From Eutreptiella sp. 'Long Island Sound 2002' (Eukaryota > Euglenozoa > Euglenophyceae > Eutreptiales > Eutreptiaceae), in NCBI GenBank assembly GCA_964036045.1, contig OZ038383.1:34119394-34183393 (forward strand): a DNA stretch of 64,000 bases, written 5' to 3'. The notes below the pieces were generated by a model. The model ran no database searches. It was not told where the DNA came from and saw only the letters and a program-made list of their open reading frames with translations. The position numbers and the translations under genes were made by a program. Within the stretch, counting starts at the first letter, position 1; each line of letters begins with the position of its first letter. Below, in pieces: positions 1 through 11,089 of this stretch.

Positions 1-289
1 AACGCCTGTGCAGACCATCCGCCAAAAAGGACGAGTAGGAGAGATATGTGTAAACGCCTGTGCACACCATCCGCCGAAAAGGACAAGTAGGAGACATGTG
101 TAAACGCCTGTGCAGACCATCCGCCGAAAAGGACAAGTAGGAGATATGTGTACGCGCCTGTGCAGACCATCCGCCGAAAAGGACAAGTAGGAGACATGTG
201 TAAGCACCTATGCAGACCATGGGCCGAAAAGGACAAGTAGGAGAGATGTGTGTAAAACCCTGTGCAGACCATCCGCCGAAAAGGACTGG
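1..289. repeat. 50-bp minisatellite, about 6 copies
   Basis: The core CCTGTGCAGACCATCCGCCG recurs with starts near 5, 57, 107, 157, 207 and 257, so the period is 50-52 bp. Copies differ by single substitutions and end with an AAGGACAAGTAGGAGA-type block. The array is cut by the left edge of the window. It stops at about 289, where sequence with coding character begins, so it abuts the 5' truncation of the element gene that follows. Nothing suggests it is transcribed or translated. Confidence 0.9.
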
Positions 290-2866
290 CATGTTCCCTC
301 CTGCAGATGCATTGGTGCCATAAATTGGTTGTGAACCACGTCGTGTGGTACGTTAGCAGCAGCTGCACTGGCGAAGAAGCACTCCGGCATTTGTGGGGTC
401 AAGGGCACGTCCATCGTGATGACGTGCGCCGTCTCTTGGAGCTGCGGAATGCAGATGCCGTTCCGCAATGGTAAATCGAAGACGTCCTGCGCGCAACTCA
501 AGGCGGCCCAAGTGGCCTTACTGTACGCCACCGGAACTTGCGGCACATGCCCCATATAGCACCCCCCCCCCCCCCCTTCAAGCGCCCCCCCGCGTAGCAG
601 TGTGGTGGAAGCACGGCATGAGTTGCGGTTGTCAAGTCGCCTGATGCAACGGTTGCGTGCCCTAGTCCGAGACCTCCCTTGGACTACGGGTAACCTGCAC
701 ATGGAGGAGGCAAAACAGATTCCCAGTGTAGACCGCCGGTTAAACAACGAGTCCCTGCTCCTACAAGTCTGCGGCCTTCTACTCAAACACGAAGGCCCAA
801 GGCTTGTCCGCAACACCCCCCCCCCCCATGGAGAAGCTACCCTGCAAGTTGTATTGTTTTTTGATGGCTATGACCCCCGCGGCAGAAGCAACTACAATGT
901 TAAGGTTGCCATCCTGGATTTGGCAGGTCACCTTTTTGATCCTGTTGCGTGAACTCCCCCGTGCTGACTGGGCGGCTCGGGCCCGGAATGGGCGCGTCCA
1001 GGAGATACAAAAAATTGCAGGCCACAACGTTCAGGCTTCATGTTGTTGTAGCCCGCACGCGCCACGTTGTTCAGCTCAGGCTACAGTTGCGCTTCTTTAT
1101 GGCCGACCATCACCAGATTTGGTCTGAGCTGCAGAATGGACAGGGCAGTTGCTCATGCCAATGGGATAGAAAGAACCATCTTGCCAACCTTTTCATTACA
1201 GCGCCACTTCATTTAGACAGCTACTCTGTCCGTCTGGCTGGGTTGTCAAACTTAGCCTAGGTACAGGCAGTGCAGCTTGTACTACATAACATTAAAGGCT
1301 TTGGCAGCCGAATAGTAGGGATTGTGGGACGCACACTGCCCACTGTCGAGTCGTGCACGTTTCTGTTGCCCGTGGTAGTTGTTGCTCGCCGCTATGAGCT
1401 AAAAATGGATCCACACACAAAACAGTGCCAATCCAAGATGCGCAGCCGCTTCCGTTCAGGGTTGTCACTCACGGGGCGAGAGGTGCGCACAATGTTCCCA
1501 ATGGTTGTGTAAACTGGCAAATTGCCCTCCCCCCTCGAGCAGTTGTTTCCGAGCTTCTGTCATATCGTATCCCTCATGTATGGGCCCAAGCACATGCCGC
1601 CATGTGTATGGTCCACACAGGGTAAAGTGCATGTGTATTAATCCTCCTCATCACTTAGATGTGTGAGGGGGGTTAGCACATGCACGTTGTACGCACATGG
1701 GATGACACACTTTTTTGATTACCCGTGTTTTCCAGTACACGTTCAAGACGAGGGGCGGGAAGCATGGCTCGCAGTGGCCAAGCGCTTTGCCGGGGTCACC
1801 AGCACGGAGCATTCCGAAAGTATCCGGGAGACCCTCCAACATGAACATTACGTGCAGTTCGTGAAAAGGGTAAAAAAAAGAAATTGTGTGGAGCACTGGC
1901 ACCCGGAGGTGCGGGCGATTCTGCTGCAGCCTTGTACTGTTCTGGCCACCAAGTGTTGGCCCGACATGTTGGTGCGCATTGTCCAACGTGGTTTTGCAAC
2001 TGGTGGCTGTTTGTGCGCAATGGACGTGGCCACAAAATCTGTCAAACTGGGGTTCCCTGGCTCAACGCAGCCAAGTGTTGATGTCTATTGCATGTGCGGC
2101 GTGTGCAGCACCCAGTTGCTCCGGTTGCGCCACTGGATGCCTATTAACGGGGATGTGGTTGTTTCCTGGCCGGTTTTGGGTTTAGGCAGTCTTCGCACCT
2201 TCAGCTCCCGTAAAGACCGACGACACAAGAAAAAGCAGCCGCGCCCTGCCGTGGTCGAGGCTGCCGGGAGCCATTATGCCCCTGCTGATACATGCGAGGG
2301 CCTGCCAGCCCGACGAGTGATGCCGGTCCGCCAATGTCGGTTGGCCTAGCCAGTTGTGTTGGACCCTAGCGCTTCGGAGTTGGATGCACACAGCTTTTCA
2401 TCCGATAGTAGTGACAGCCAGAGTGAAAGTAGTGGCAGTAGTGGCAGTGAGAGTTCACAAAGCAGCCTAGCAGCAGCAGCGACAACGACACCCAAAAAGC
2501 GGAGCCACACTCACCACCTGTGTCCAAGCCCGACCCAAAGTCTGTTTCCGTTCCTGGCACACTGGGTGCCACACGTCCACCACCCTGTTCCAAACCTAAC
2601 CCAAAGTCTGGCACACTGGGTGCCATACGTGGGCCGCACGCACCACCCTGTCCCAAGCCTGCCTCAATGCCTGGCCCCATTTCTGGTGAACCCCCTGCCA
2701 TTAGTTGCCACCGCATGGTGGATGCACTGCTGCAATCCACTGGCAATAGTAGCCCTGCTGCACCAATTGAACGACCCAAAAACTTTCGGCGCAGTGCTGA
2801 TGCATCCAAGTCGAAGTCCAAGCCCAAGCCAAAGCCATCACCAGAATATATCTATTTAGATTAACT
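290..2866 (+). pseudogene. decayed repeat-encoded gene (copy A), unknown family with Ser-rich and Lys-rich tail
   Basis: No intact ORF. Blocks with protein-like composition follow one another on the + strand: 295-474 (contains LLELRNADAVPQW then a stop), 602-952, and 1663-2349. A single TAG at 2347-2349 separates the last block from an in-frame Ser-rich stretch (2390-2470, SDSSDSQSESSGSSGS). A shift of frame then gives a Pro/Lys tail ending KSKPKPKPSPEYIYLD at about 2864. The Ser-rich then basic C-terminus is shared with copies at 10.8 kb and 52.1 kb, which suggests a common repeat-encoded nuclear protein. From memory, the motif order resembles uncharacterised transposon-like proteins of mushroom-forming fungi; this is not verified. 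The 5' end is lost at the minisatellite. Runs of C at 561-577 and 819-827 interrupt the frames. Confidence 0.5.
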
Positions 2867-2899
2867 ACTATCCTGCCCAACCACTGTCCTGCTGCACCA

Positions 2900-3360
2900 C
2901 TGTCCATTTTATCGGGGGGGGGGGGGGGGGGGGCGTGGGGCACTGTCCATTTTATGGGGGGAGGGGGGGGAACCCGGCGCTCCGTGAGTCAGTCCCGCGA
3001 TCGGGGACTTGTGATTGGCCAGGCGTGGCCTTGGTACCCGGGGCAGCTTCTCTATGAGGAGTGGCGGAGCAATGTACAAGCTTGAAATTTTTTTGATGTT
3101 TGGTGCTTGTGTGCTCGTTTGCGTGTGTGCTTGCTAGGCCAATGAAGAGACGTCTAAATGTCACAGCGAACTGTCCCACTTAGGAGGGGCTAGGGGAGGG
3201 GGGCTCCGGGAGGGTCGGTTGCGGGGGGGTGTTCAAGTGGGGCAATTCGGGGTGGTGGTGGTGGGGGGGTGTCCAGCTGGGGTGATTTGGGGTGTTGGGG
3301 GAGGGGGGCACAGGCTCCCCTTACCTCCCCTTGCCCTCCCTCTAACCATACCATCACCAT
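2900..3360. other. G-rich low-complexity stretch, no gene
   Basis: Contains a G run of about 19 at 2914-2932, a second G-rich block at 2956-2970, and GGGGGTG-rich sequence from 3185 to 3310. Between them lies the left arm of the inverted repeat described separately. No coding signal is seen. Confidence 0.7.
2969..3076 (-). repeat. left arm of a ~108-bp inverted repeat
   Basis: Reverse complement matches 4341-4448 at roughly 90% identity by eye, including the shared block GGCCAATCACAAGTCCCCGA. The two arms enclose about 1.26 kb holding telomere-like sequence and a 100-bp tandem array. Beyond this arm, 3077-3142 is the reverse complement of a cassette (GCACACAAGCACCAAACTTC) also present near 4462, 4608 and 5525. 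The arrangement fits a fold-back element or two opposed insertions of the same repeat. Confidence 0.8.
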
Positions 3361-3600
3361 AAACCTAACCCTAACCTTTGCAGCCAGTTGCTTTGGACAT
3401 GCCAACCATGTTGATTGGGCTGAACAAGATCCCCCCAATTTCGTTCATGGCTGCTTTTGCCACATCATTGCTCTCCATTTTGGACCCCAACACTCCCTGT
3501 GACCCTCGCCTAGGGTGAGAGCCAGGGCTAGGGTTAAGGCTAGGGTTAGCGTTAGGGTTAGGTGTAGGGATAGGAGTAGGCCGAGGGTTGGGGGTGGGTG
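3361..3600. repeat. degenerate telomere-like repeats in both orientations
   Basis: CCTAACCCTAACC is present near 3364, and a G-rich block GGGTTAGCGTTAGGGTTAGG occurs near 3541-3562, so TTAGGG-type motifs face each other about 160 bp apart. The repeats are short and degenerate, so this is interstitial sequence and not a telomere. No coding signal. Confidence 0.65.
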
Positions 3601-3849
3601 TTCGAGTCAAGGTTGGGTTTAAGGATAGTGTTGGGGTGCAAATTGGCCAAAATTTTCCTTAGGGCACCTTTGGTGTTCGTTCAGCATCAGGCGCCTTAGG
3701 CGCCCATGGACGCCTGAGGGTGACACCTTTGGCAACTAACTGTTGGCCGCACATGTCGCAAAATCCCTTACCTTGAAATGTTCTTTTGCTAACCAAAATG
3801 CTTCACTGCATTCTTAGCTTTTTGCCATCGCTCGCACAACATGTGCAGC

Positions 3850-4240
3850 AACGATGACCTCCTTGAAAGCGTTCCTAGCATCCTGCCCTTCCCAAAGCTT
3901 CTTGAAATGTTGGTAGCAATATCGCAGGCACCACGAGGCACCAACTCCCCCGTCCCTTTTTCCAAGCAAATATTGCAAGCACGTTCCCCTTCCCAGGGCT
4001 CCCCGAAACGTTGGCAGCAATATTGCAGGCCCCCGTGGCACCAACTCCCCTGTCCCTTTTTCCAAGCAAATATTCCAAGCACGTTCCCCTTCCAAGGGCT
4101 CCCCGAAACGTTGGTAGCAATATCGCACGTACCCCGTGGCACCAACTCCCCCGTCCTTGTTTCCAGGCAAATATTCCAAGCACGCCGTCGTGCCCGCTCC
4201 TTCGACCTTTTTTCTAAGTGCACATGCAATCGCTCCCCTG
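3850..4240. repeat. ~100-bp tandem repeat, about 4 copies
   Basis: The block GTTGGTAGCAATATCGCA and its variants start at 3909, 4010 and 4110. A CCGTGGCACCAACTCCCC block and a CAAGCACGTTCCCCTTCC block repeat in the same order. Open frames on both strands here are products of the repeat and are not called as genes. Confidence 0.85.
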
Positions 4241-4340
4241 CCAGCAACTTTTGTACCAATAGCACAAGCCCCCCACGGCCGGCAAACCCTCCTGTATTTT
4301 TCCAAGTGCCCGCAGCGCGTCGTTGAAGAACGCCATCTAT

Positions 4341-4448
4341 GTACATGGCTCCGCCACTCCTCAAAGAGAAGCTGCCCTGGCTACCATGGCCACGCGTGGC
4401 CAATCACAAGTCCCCGACCGTGGGACTGACTCACGGAGCGCCGGGTTA
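4341..4448 (+). repeat. right arm of the ~108-bp inverted repeat
   Basis: Reverse-complement partner of 2969-3076. It contains CCACTCCTCAAAGAGAAG, a block that recurs near 4935, 5350 and 5590, so the arm is itself assembled from a dispersed cassette. Confidence 0.8.
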
Positions 4449-4695
4449 CAAAGGCACACAGGCAAACGAGCACACAAGCACCAAGCTTCAAAACAAAATT
4501 CCCACATCCCGCATGCCAGTACTTCTGTCCATGCATTCGAAAAATGAGTACTTGAGACTCGCAGTGATGACATTCAGCCGTCTCCTTGAGGGGCCTAGCA
4601 AGCACACATGCAAACGAGCACACAAGCACCAAACTTCAAAAAAGTGGGAGCTGTATGTCGAAGGGGCCGACGACATGATCAACTACAAAGTACAC

Positions 4696-5395
4696 CACTT
4701 GGCGCATTTGATAGGCAACCCTCCATGTCGTAGCACAGCAAACGCGCACACAAGCACTAAGCCAAAGAGTGCACTGCATTACACACATACCACACACATA
4801 CCATTAAGGCATGGTCCGGAGGGACGCATTGCAGAGTGCATGGTCCGGAGGGACATGCATGGCCTGGCAGAGAGGACAAACCGCACAGCCAAGAGCGCGC
4901 GACGCCGAACAAAGTACACATCATATCATACAATGCTCAGCCACTCCTCAAAGAGAAGTGGACAATGTATATATGCAAATGAGCACAGCCCTTGTCCCCA
5001 GATGCTAACCGCTCAACAGAAAGCCGACCTCGACAAGCAAATTGCAAAGACACAGAAGGACATGGGCAAGGCGCGAGCTGCGTCCCAAGGTGGGGACCAC
5101 TCGCCCACTTGCCGCATTTGATAGACAAACCTCCATGCCATAGCACAGCAAACACGCACACAAGCACTAAGCCAAACAGTGCACTGCATTACGCGCACAC
5201 CACGCACATACCATTAAGGCATGGTCCAGAGGGGCACATGCAGAGTGCACGGTCCGGGGGAACGCATGCATGGCCCGACAGAGAGGACAAACCGCACAGC
5301 TAAGAACGCGCGACGCGGAACAAAGTAGACATCATATCATACAATGCTCAGCCACTCCTCAAACAGAAGTGGACAATGTATATATGCTATATATA
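4696..5395. repeat. two direct copies of a ~280-bp repeat
   Basis: 4700-4980 and 5113-5392 share the same sequence order: a CGCATTTGATAG block, AAGCACTAAGCCAAA, TACCATTAAGGCATGGTCC, the GACAGAGAGGACAAACCGCA-type block, and GTGGACAATGTATATATGC. The intervening 130 bp (4981-5112) is unique and open in frame (contains LDKQIAKTQKDMGKARA), but too short to assign. No gene is called. Confidence 0.8.
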
Positions 5396-5499
5396 CGGTG
5401 ATACAGGCTGCGTTTGTTTTGTTCAGCATGGACCACGTTCTGAATGACTATACGGGACTGTGCAGAGCTCTTGCAGAACACACGGAACTGTAGGCCTTG

Positions 5500-5792
5500 A
5501 GTGGCCTAGCAAGCACACACGTAAACGAGCACACAAGCACCAAACTTCAAAAAAGTTTTGTGGATGCCATGCAAGAAGTTTTGGACAGCCACTCCTCAAA
5601 GAGAAATGGAAGGTGCAAAGTAGGCCCCAATACCCCCCCCCCCCATTCGCCCTCCCTGAACCCCCCCCTCAGATCCCCCCCCCCCCCCGGCCAAGGGGCC
5701 TCTGGCCAACAGTTAGTAGGGGCGGTAGTTGGCGTCCAAAACCGAGGGGTCCCCCCCCCCCCCGTGCTGGGCTGTCAAAATACAGCCTGTTG
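5500..5792. repeat. dispersed repeat cassette plus poly-C stretches
   Basis: 5505-5560 repeats the GGCCTAGCAAGCACACACG cassette. 5690-5755 (GGCCAACAGTTAGT block) matches 40660-40715 in the DVR intron at good identity. Several C runs of 8-14 follow. No gene seen. Confidence 0.65.
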
Positions 5793-8520
5793 CCACCAGT
5801 GCCTGTACCAAATAGAAGTAGCCCCCCTTGCCTTGGGTTGCATTTCAATCAACTCCGCTAGTAGGCGTTCGGTTAGTGCCCCGGTGACCCTGCCTGATAA
5901 TGCGATACCCCCAAGGACTTCCCTCCCGCAACACCGCCCCCCCCCCCCCCGCCCCTGCGCACTTCCCTGTTGCCCATGCTACTGTTGCGGACAACCAACA
6001 GACCCTGAGGTACTCACTGTTGCGACATGTGCATGTAGCATTGTCGCCGGGTGTCGCTCAATCTGCGTCCCCACAACCATCTACTGTTCCAGTAAAGAGA
6101 GATGGTCAGTATCGGTCACGGTGGTCATTACTACCTGATATGCCACCGGCCAAATACCCGAAAACTATGTGACCTTTGCATCCATTAAGTGTTTGGCCTC
6201 CTTCCCATATGTGTGTTATGCACCCCAGAATTATCACTTATAGGGAACCTGGGCTCTGCAGAGCCCAGCCTGTGCCATATGCTACTTTTACTCCTTCTCA
6301 GTTACTTGCTCCTAGCTCCCCATGTCTCCTCTGTCTATTACACGGCCCGCCATTACCAATTTCCGTATGCTAGGCTCTGCACAGCCTAGCGTTGTTGAAA
6401 AACCTCATTCCATGTCTTTTGTGCATGCTATCCGCAATGCAAGCCCGTACTTCTTTTACCGCACGCGTGAATTGAGCCCCCAGTATGCACGGTATGTGCT
6501 AGTCCACGCCTATTGCTAGTGTCCTGTTCTGGTTACTGCCTTTTCCTGTTGTGCCACCCAGACTGTTTTCTCACTATGGCACCGGTTTCTATGGCATTGC
6601 ATGTCACCTATATGCGGTTTTTTTGTACGAAAGATTGGCGCACTGGTCGCCAAATGATATTGTCGGCTGTGCGCCATGGTGTGGCGGAGAAATTCGTACC
6701 ATTCTGTGCGGGTCTACGTGGGGCCGCGCAGGACGCTTGACCGCATTCGCAAGGCGGGGGCACGAAAACAATGGCCGCGTTGGCTAACTAATTTTTCCTA
6801 GGAGGCTTACATTCATGTATGGCTGGGTATGCGTCGCATGGCGTTGCCACAAGCTGCCGTCCCCATTGGTGAGAGCACCATTGCTGTCATGCGGGCAAAC
6901 AGCCGCAAGCTGGTGCACGCACGTTTCACCAAGCCTTCCCGGTTGTCTATTGCAGACCAAGGGGCATTGCAGCTCCGCAAACTGTGGCGTAGCATTGTCC
7001 GGCCTCATATTGTGGTGAGGGTGGACAACTGGTGGCTTGCCCAGTTGCGGGCCAATTCAGTGAAACCCAATGTCTGTCTAGATGTCACCGCAATAGCGGT
7101 GTTGCACACGACCCCCCCTTCCCCTTTTTCTTGGTCACCCGAGTCTACAAGACCTAGTGGATCGGGTTGCACAGTGGCCATGGCAGTTTTTCAACAGCAG
7201 AGGGAAATGTTGAAGGTGTGCACTGATGTGTGCAATGCACCCATTTCTTGGAGATCCATCCATGCCTCCCTCTATATTGCCCGGGACACTGGTGGATAGC
7301 AACTCTTTCCTCAGCCATTTGGCGTACAGGTTGAGTGCCGTACAGGTTAGAACCAAGACCTCTTCGATCTGCCGAATATGCTACGCAGTACCCAACACCA
7401 TTGTCTGAACCTGATGGCATCGCTCGTTGATTGCAACATCCACTACCAGGTGCTCAAAATTTTGTACTCTAGAGCAATCATTGACTGGAGTTTTCCGGAT
7501 AGGTCGCGGGGTATCTGGTTAATTTACGGCGTGCGGCACCCACACAAACGTTTTTGGCATATCATCCGGCGAAAATTGTTTCCTTTGTTTTCGTACGTCA
7601 CCGCTCCCGTGTTTGGGGCCGGTGCGCGCATGTATAAACAACCCAAACTCATTGTCATAGAGAAAACTATCGTTGTGCTCCTTCTCGCACCCGCGGACAT
7701 ACAGGCACAACTTCGGCACAAAATTACCCTGCTTGAGGTACGTGCCGACCAAGCAGCCCTAAACACACAGGACGCGTTGCGCATCCTTCAGGGCCTGGAA
7801 TCCCTCCTTAATTATTACCTCCCAGCCATCTTTGTAGTGGGGTAGTTAATGCGTAGTTGCACTTGTGCTGGGCGCGCCGCCGGGTGGGGTATAGTAGCCA
7901 GGTGTGTACTTCAGCCATGTGTAGGTCTACTCGTTGACCTTGCCAGTCCAGCTGCAGTGAAAATGTACTATGTCCGCACCATATGCTGCGCACTTCTGCA
8001 CAATACGCAATGGCACGACGACACGCCCGGTGCCGCCCATGTGGAGGAATGTTGCGAGGCCCTGCTCGCAACGTTGCGGGCACGGTGCAAGCAACACCCC
8101 GAGAAGCACACGGCGGATGAGGCTGGTGACCTTTTCCGCACCATACCCCCCCGTCAGCAAGCACGTGCAACGGAGTCCATTTACGAAAGTGTGTGTGTAG
8201 AGGTGTGGGACAGGGTATGGGCACTGATGCGTGGTGTAGAACGGGAGGAGCATCCCATCGTGTGGTGGTCCTCGGGTCAAGTTAGTGTGGTTGAGGCGGG
8301 AAAGAGACACAACGTACGAGTTCCCCAAAAAGGGAACCGGGGGTACATTGGCTGTTGCGTTTGTGAATTCTATTCTAAAGCGCTTTTTGCGCACCCTGTT
8401 AGGTGGACAAGGGCTCCGCGATGATGCCATGGATTACATACGGCAACATATCCCACTTAGGCCACCCGTGAGCAGCCGTGAGGCCCGGGCACATTTGGGT
8501 TCATACCAATTGTAATGGAG
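5793..8520 (+). pseudogene. decayed mobile-element gene (copy C), unknown family
   Basis: Protein-like blocks on the + strand are broken by frameshifts and stops: 5900-6172; 6411-6519 (HAIRNASPYFFYRTRELSPQ); 6551-6787; 6829-7299 (ESTIAVMRANSRKLVHARF, then VVRVDNWW and LDVTAIAVLHTT); 7378-7845; 7849-8330; and, in another frame, 8285-8515. The first 600 bp (5793-6390) is closely duplicated at 63441-64000 in the same orientation, which shows a repetitive element and gives its upstream part (see 62817). The DNW and TAIAVLHT motifs look like a conserved core, but I do not recognise the domain. Palindromic cassettes at 6249 and 6370 lie between coding blocks, possibly in a former intron. Confidence 0.5.
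6249..6389. repeat. palindromes CTGGGCTCTGCAGAGCCCAG (6249-6268) and imperfect copy (6370-6389)
   Basis: The first is a perfect 20-bp palindrome. The second, 121 bp on, is the variant CTAGGCTCTGCACAGCCTAG. The first is repeated as a one-base variant at 63881-63900 in the duplicate copy. Confidence 0.9.
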
Positions 8521-8800
8521 CACATTGTTCGCCCAGTGCCAAACGCAATGTTCATTGATCATGTGCCCCCCCCCCCCCCCTGAGGATGGTGTACCTGTGA
8601 TCCGGGCCAGGGATGCTGTAGATGTTGACGTCCTCTGTGATTGCCCTTGTACCTGGTGTGCTCAGTGAGGAGTTGCGTTAGTTTGACTTAATAGAAGCAG
8701 ACTGAGCAGGAGGGGGGTGGCAATGCAAACCCTCCCCCCCCAAAACAGCCCAATCAGCATTTTGATGTGTACACCCCTATTATCGTGTTCCCCCAAATGT
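8521..8800. other. spacer with C runs, no gene
   Basis: Contains a run of about 15 C at 8567-8581 and C8 near 8735. It separates the decayed gene from a palindrome pair. No coding signal beyond chance frames. Confidence 0.6.
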
Positions 8801-8890
8801 CTGGGCTCTGCAGAGCCCAACTTTGTCCGACACTGAGTTTTCAGGGGTTGTATTATTGGTTCTTGTTACTCTGGGCCCTGCACAGCCTAG
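8801..8890. repeat. palindrome pair, starts 70 bp apart
   Basis: CTGGGCTCTGCAGAGCCCAA at 8801-8820 and CTGGGCCCTGCACAGCCTAG at 8871-8890, with a 50-bp spacer. The spacing matches that in the 13-kb array and at 16.23 and 61.93 kb, while the spacer sequence is different. Confidence 0.9.
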
Positions 8891-9197
8891 CCTGTCACCA
8901 TTGCCTGATATGTACCCCCATCTGGACTTTTGTTCCTTTCTTAGGGCTGGGGGCTTGTTTGATGCTGTGACCGCTGCATGCATTGGACATTGTATTGGAG
9001 ACGCCTGTGCAGTGATTAGCTGTTTGAAAAACAGTTTTGCCTATTTCAACCCCTCTGGGTGCCGAATTGAATGCTTTGTTCCGGCTAATTTGCCGTCCGA
9101 ATGTGCCATTTGTTATCATTGATGCTTTGAACTGTTTGATTGTTGTGGTGTTTTTACTCACCTAATTTGTCCTGTAAAGTCCGTGTGTTTCTGAGAC

Positions 9198-9900
9198 ATG
9201 TGTGACATACCACAGGACATTGCCATGGATGGCAACGCTGGTGAGACACTAGCGAAGGACACAGTAGAAGCCGTGAAAGTGGACGAACTGCAGCCAAAGC
9301 CCTCCATAGAGGAAGCTGTACGGGGCAGCACTGTTGCTGGGCCCAGCCAGGCCAGTCAATCCCCCTCGCAAATGGGGAACAAGTCTCGTGTCACACGCAA
9401 GATGGGTAGTATGAAGGACTCGACAAGTGTACTGGCCATTGCAAATTACGCGGAGTTGCGCTAGACCAAGGTGAATCGCAAGGAATTGAAGATTGCCAGG
9501 ACCAAGGAATATGAGCAATCATGGCTTATCGATTGGGACCACGTGGCAGAGGTAACGGAGGACCTACTTGCAAACCCCCTTGATGGCCGACTGCAGTTTG
9601 TGGTCTGATACGACAAAGGTATGGGAATGTCGTGTCGCAAATTGATCAACGTAACGGGTTACCTTGCCTGCCCTGTGTGACGTGCCATGCTGCTCGTGCT
9701 GTTGTTTTTAGTGGGAGCCCTGTGGGTGATCAGAGGCCAACACGGCGTTGCAGCGTGTGATGAAATTTACAAGGATGTGACAGCAAGGATGGGCGAGGTC
9801 AAGGACTGCATGACCAATTTTGACGTGCGCATCATCAAGTTTGATACATCCGTTGAGATTAGGCGAAAGTTGGCTGGACAACACAGTAGGGCGCAGCACT
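9198..9900 (+). pseudogene. broken ORF, unknown element protein
   Basis: An ATG at 9198 opens an 88-codon frame with acidic, Ser/Gln-rich sequence (9198-9464, DIPQDIAMDGNAGETLAKD). After an in-frame TAG the same frame continues with plausible coding sequence (RKELKIARTKEYEQSWLIDW) through further stops to 9900, where a hydrophobic segment (LLVLLFLVGALWVI) is followed by a helical, charged stretch. The start lies about 310 bp after a palindrome pair, as the ATG at 62817 lies about 430 bp after a palindrome. Family not recognised; it could be the N-terminal part of one of the repeat-encoded proteins. Confidence 0.35.
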
Positions 9901-9919
9901 GTGGATGTGAGAGCAGTTT

Positions 9920-10390
9920 ATCCCAAGGGGGGGGGGGTGGAAAAAAATTGCACGCATGGAAAAAAATTGCGTACCCCCCCCCCCCTTCCACGGCTTGCTT
10001 GCGAAAAAAAGCTGTCGCGCCACAATTGTAGCATTTGGAAACTTTTTTACCGAGGGCCAATTCTTGGTGAAGAAGTGGAGTTCTTTGCACCAAATTTCCC
10101 TTTGCACATGGCATGTTCTTGATAGTTTGAACCCATTGACAGATTGATCATTTCAACCTTGTGCTTTAGGTAGAGGATGAGGGTGCTTTCTTTTGTTTCT
10201 GGGGACCAACGTTCGAACAAGGATTGGATTTTAGCATCAAATTCATGAACGTGTTTGCATTTCCCTTCGGCACATGGCATATAAAGAATGGTCTGAACCT
10301 ATTGATGCATCAATTTCGATTTGCCGCTTCATCGTTTGGATGATAGGGGAGGTCAGCTGTAAGTGTGTTTTTGCTTTGCATTTCAGACAT
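9920..10390. repeat. palindromic C/G-run block and ~170-bp direct repeat
   Basis: 9928-9985 has a G run, GGAAAAAAATTGC twice, and then a C run, so it can fold back. AATTTCCCTTTGCACATGGC at about 10090 is echoed by ATTTCCCTTCGGCACATGGC at about 10260, in each case followed by a TGAACC block. No gene seen. Confidence 0.55.
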
Positions 10391-10806
10391 GGCATCCTCT
10401 TCTCCGCACCGTGGACGGGTGGAGTTGTATTTGTGGGGAGCGGCTATCGGTTTTGGCCGGTCCGGACACACAACAATTTGCTGCTCATTGTCATGGTTGG
10501 AAACACCGGGCAGTTACAACCCCCCCGCTGAAGCCGAAACGCCAATTGGCTATTACACGGCTTTTTTCTCCCCCCCCCCCCCCCACGAGTCGCGCAGGAG
10601 GTGGCCCCTCCGATAGCGAGCGATGGGGAAGATGAGGTTGCAGCAAATGACCCGGAGACACAGGGTACCAGCCACGGAGTGGTTCCGAGGCCAGCGCTAG
10701 CAGCAACATCAGTAGTAGTAAGAAGCCAGCGAAAAAGAAAAGAGCCGCCGGCAAGGGCAAAAAGCAACCCGCGGCTTCCCATGGTGGGAAGGCCAAGAAG
10801 CAGTAG
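10389..10806 (+). pseudogene. C-terminal tail of a repeat-encoded protein, frameshifted
   Basis: An ATG at 10389 opens MASSSPHRGRVELYLWGAAI, which runs into a C12 tract at 10571. Past the tract another frame gives an Asp/Glu-rich stretch, and a third gives a tail with SEASASSNISSSKKPAKKKR followed by more Lys/Gly/Ala sequence and a TAG at 10804-10806. The Ser cluster followed by KKKR-type basic runs repeats the design of the C-termini at 2.4-2.86 kb and 51.95-52.14 kb. The basic runs look like nuclear-localisation signals (inference). The rest of the gene is not recognisable upstream. Confidence 0.45.
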
Positions 10807-11089
10807 GTAATGGCATAGCGGTAGGCACAGCAACTCAAATCGCAAAACGACTCGAAATGCAAAACGTCGCAACATGCCAACCGAAACGACTACGTCACAG
10901 AAATGGGCACCTTGTGACGTAGTGGGTTAGGATGGTGGTTGCCTAAACCACGGGTTATGGGGAAAGAAGTAGTATTGGGGCTGTGCTACCCCCAACCGAG
11001 GGAGTACGGCCCCTGCTCCTCAACCACAGTTGAAGGGTGAGACTTCCCTACCACGCTTTGCACGTTGAGCAAGGTTTCCTTGGTGTCCG

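Noticed and set aside
208-816. 202-codon minus-strand ORF
   Set aside because: It is the opposite-strand shadow of minisatellite and copy A sequence and has no recognisable domain.
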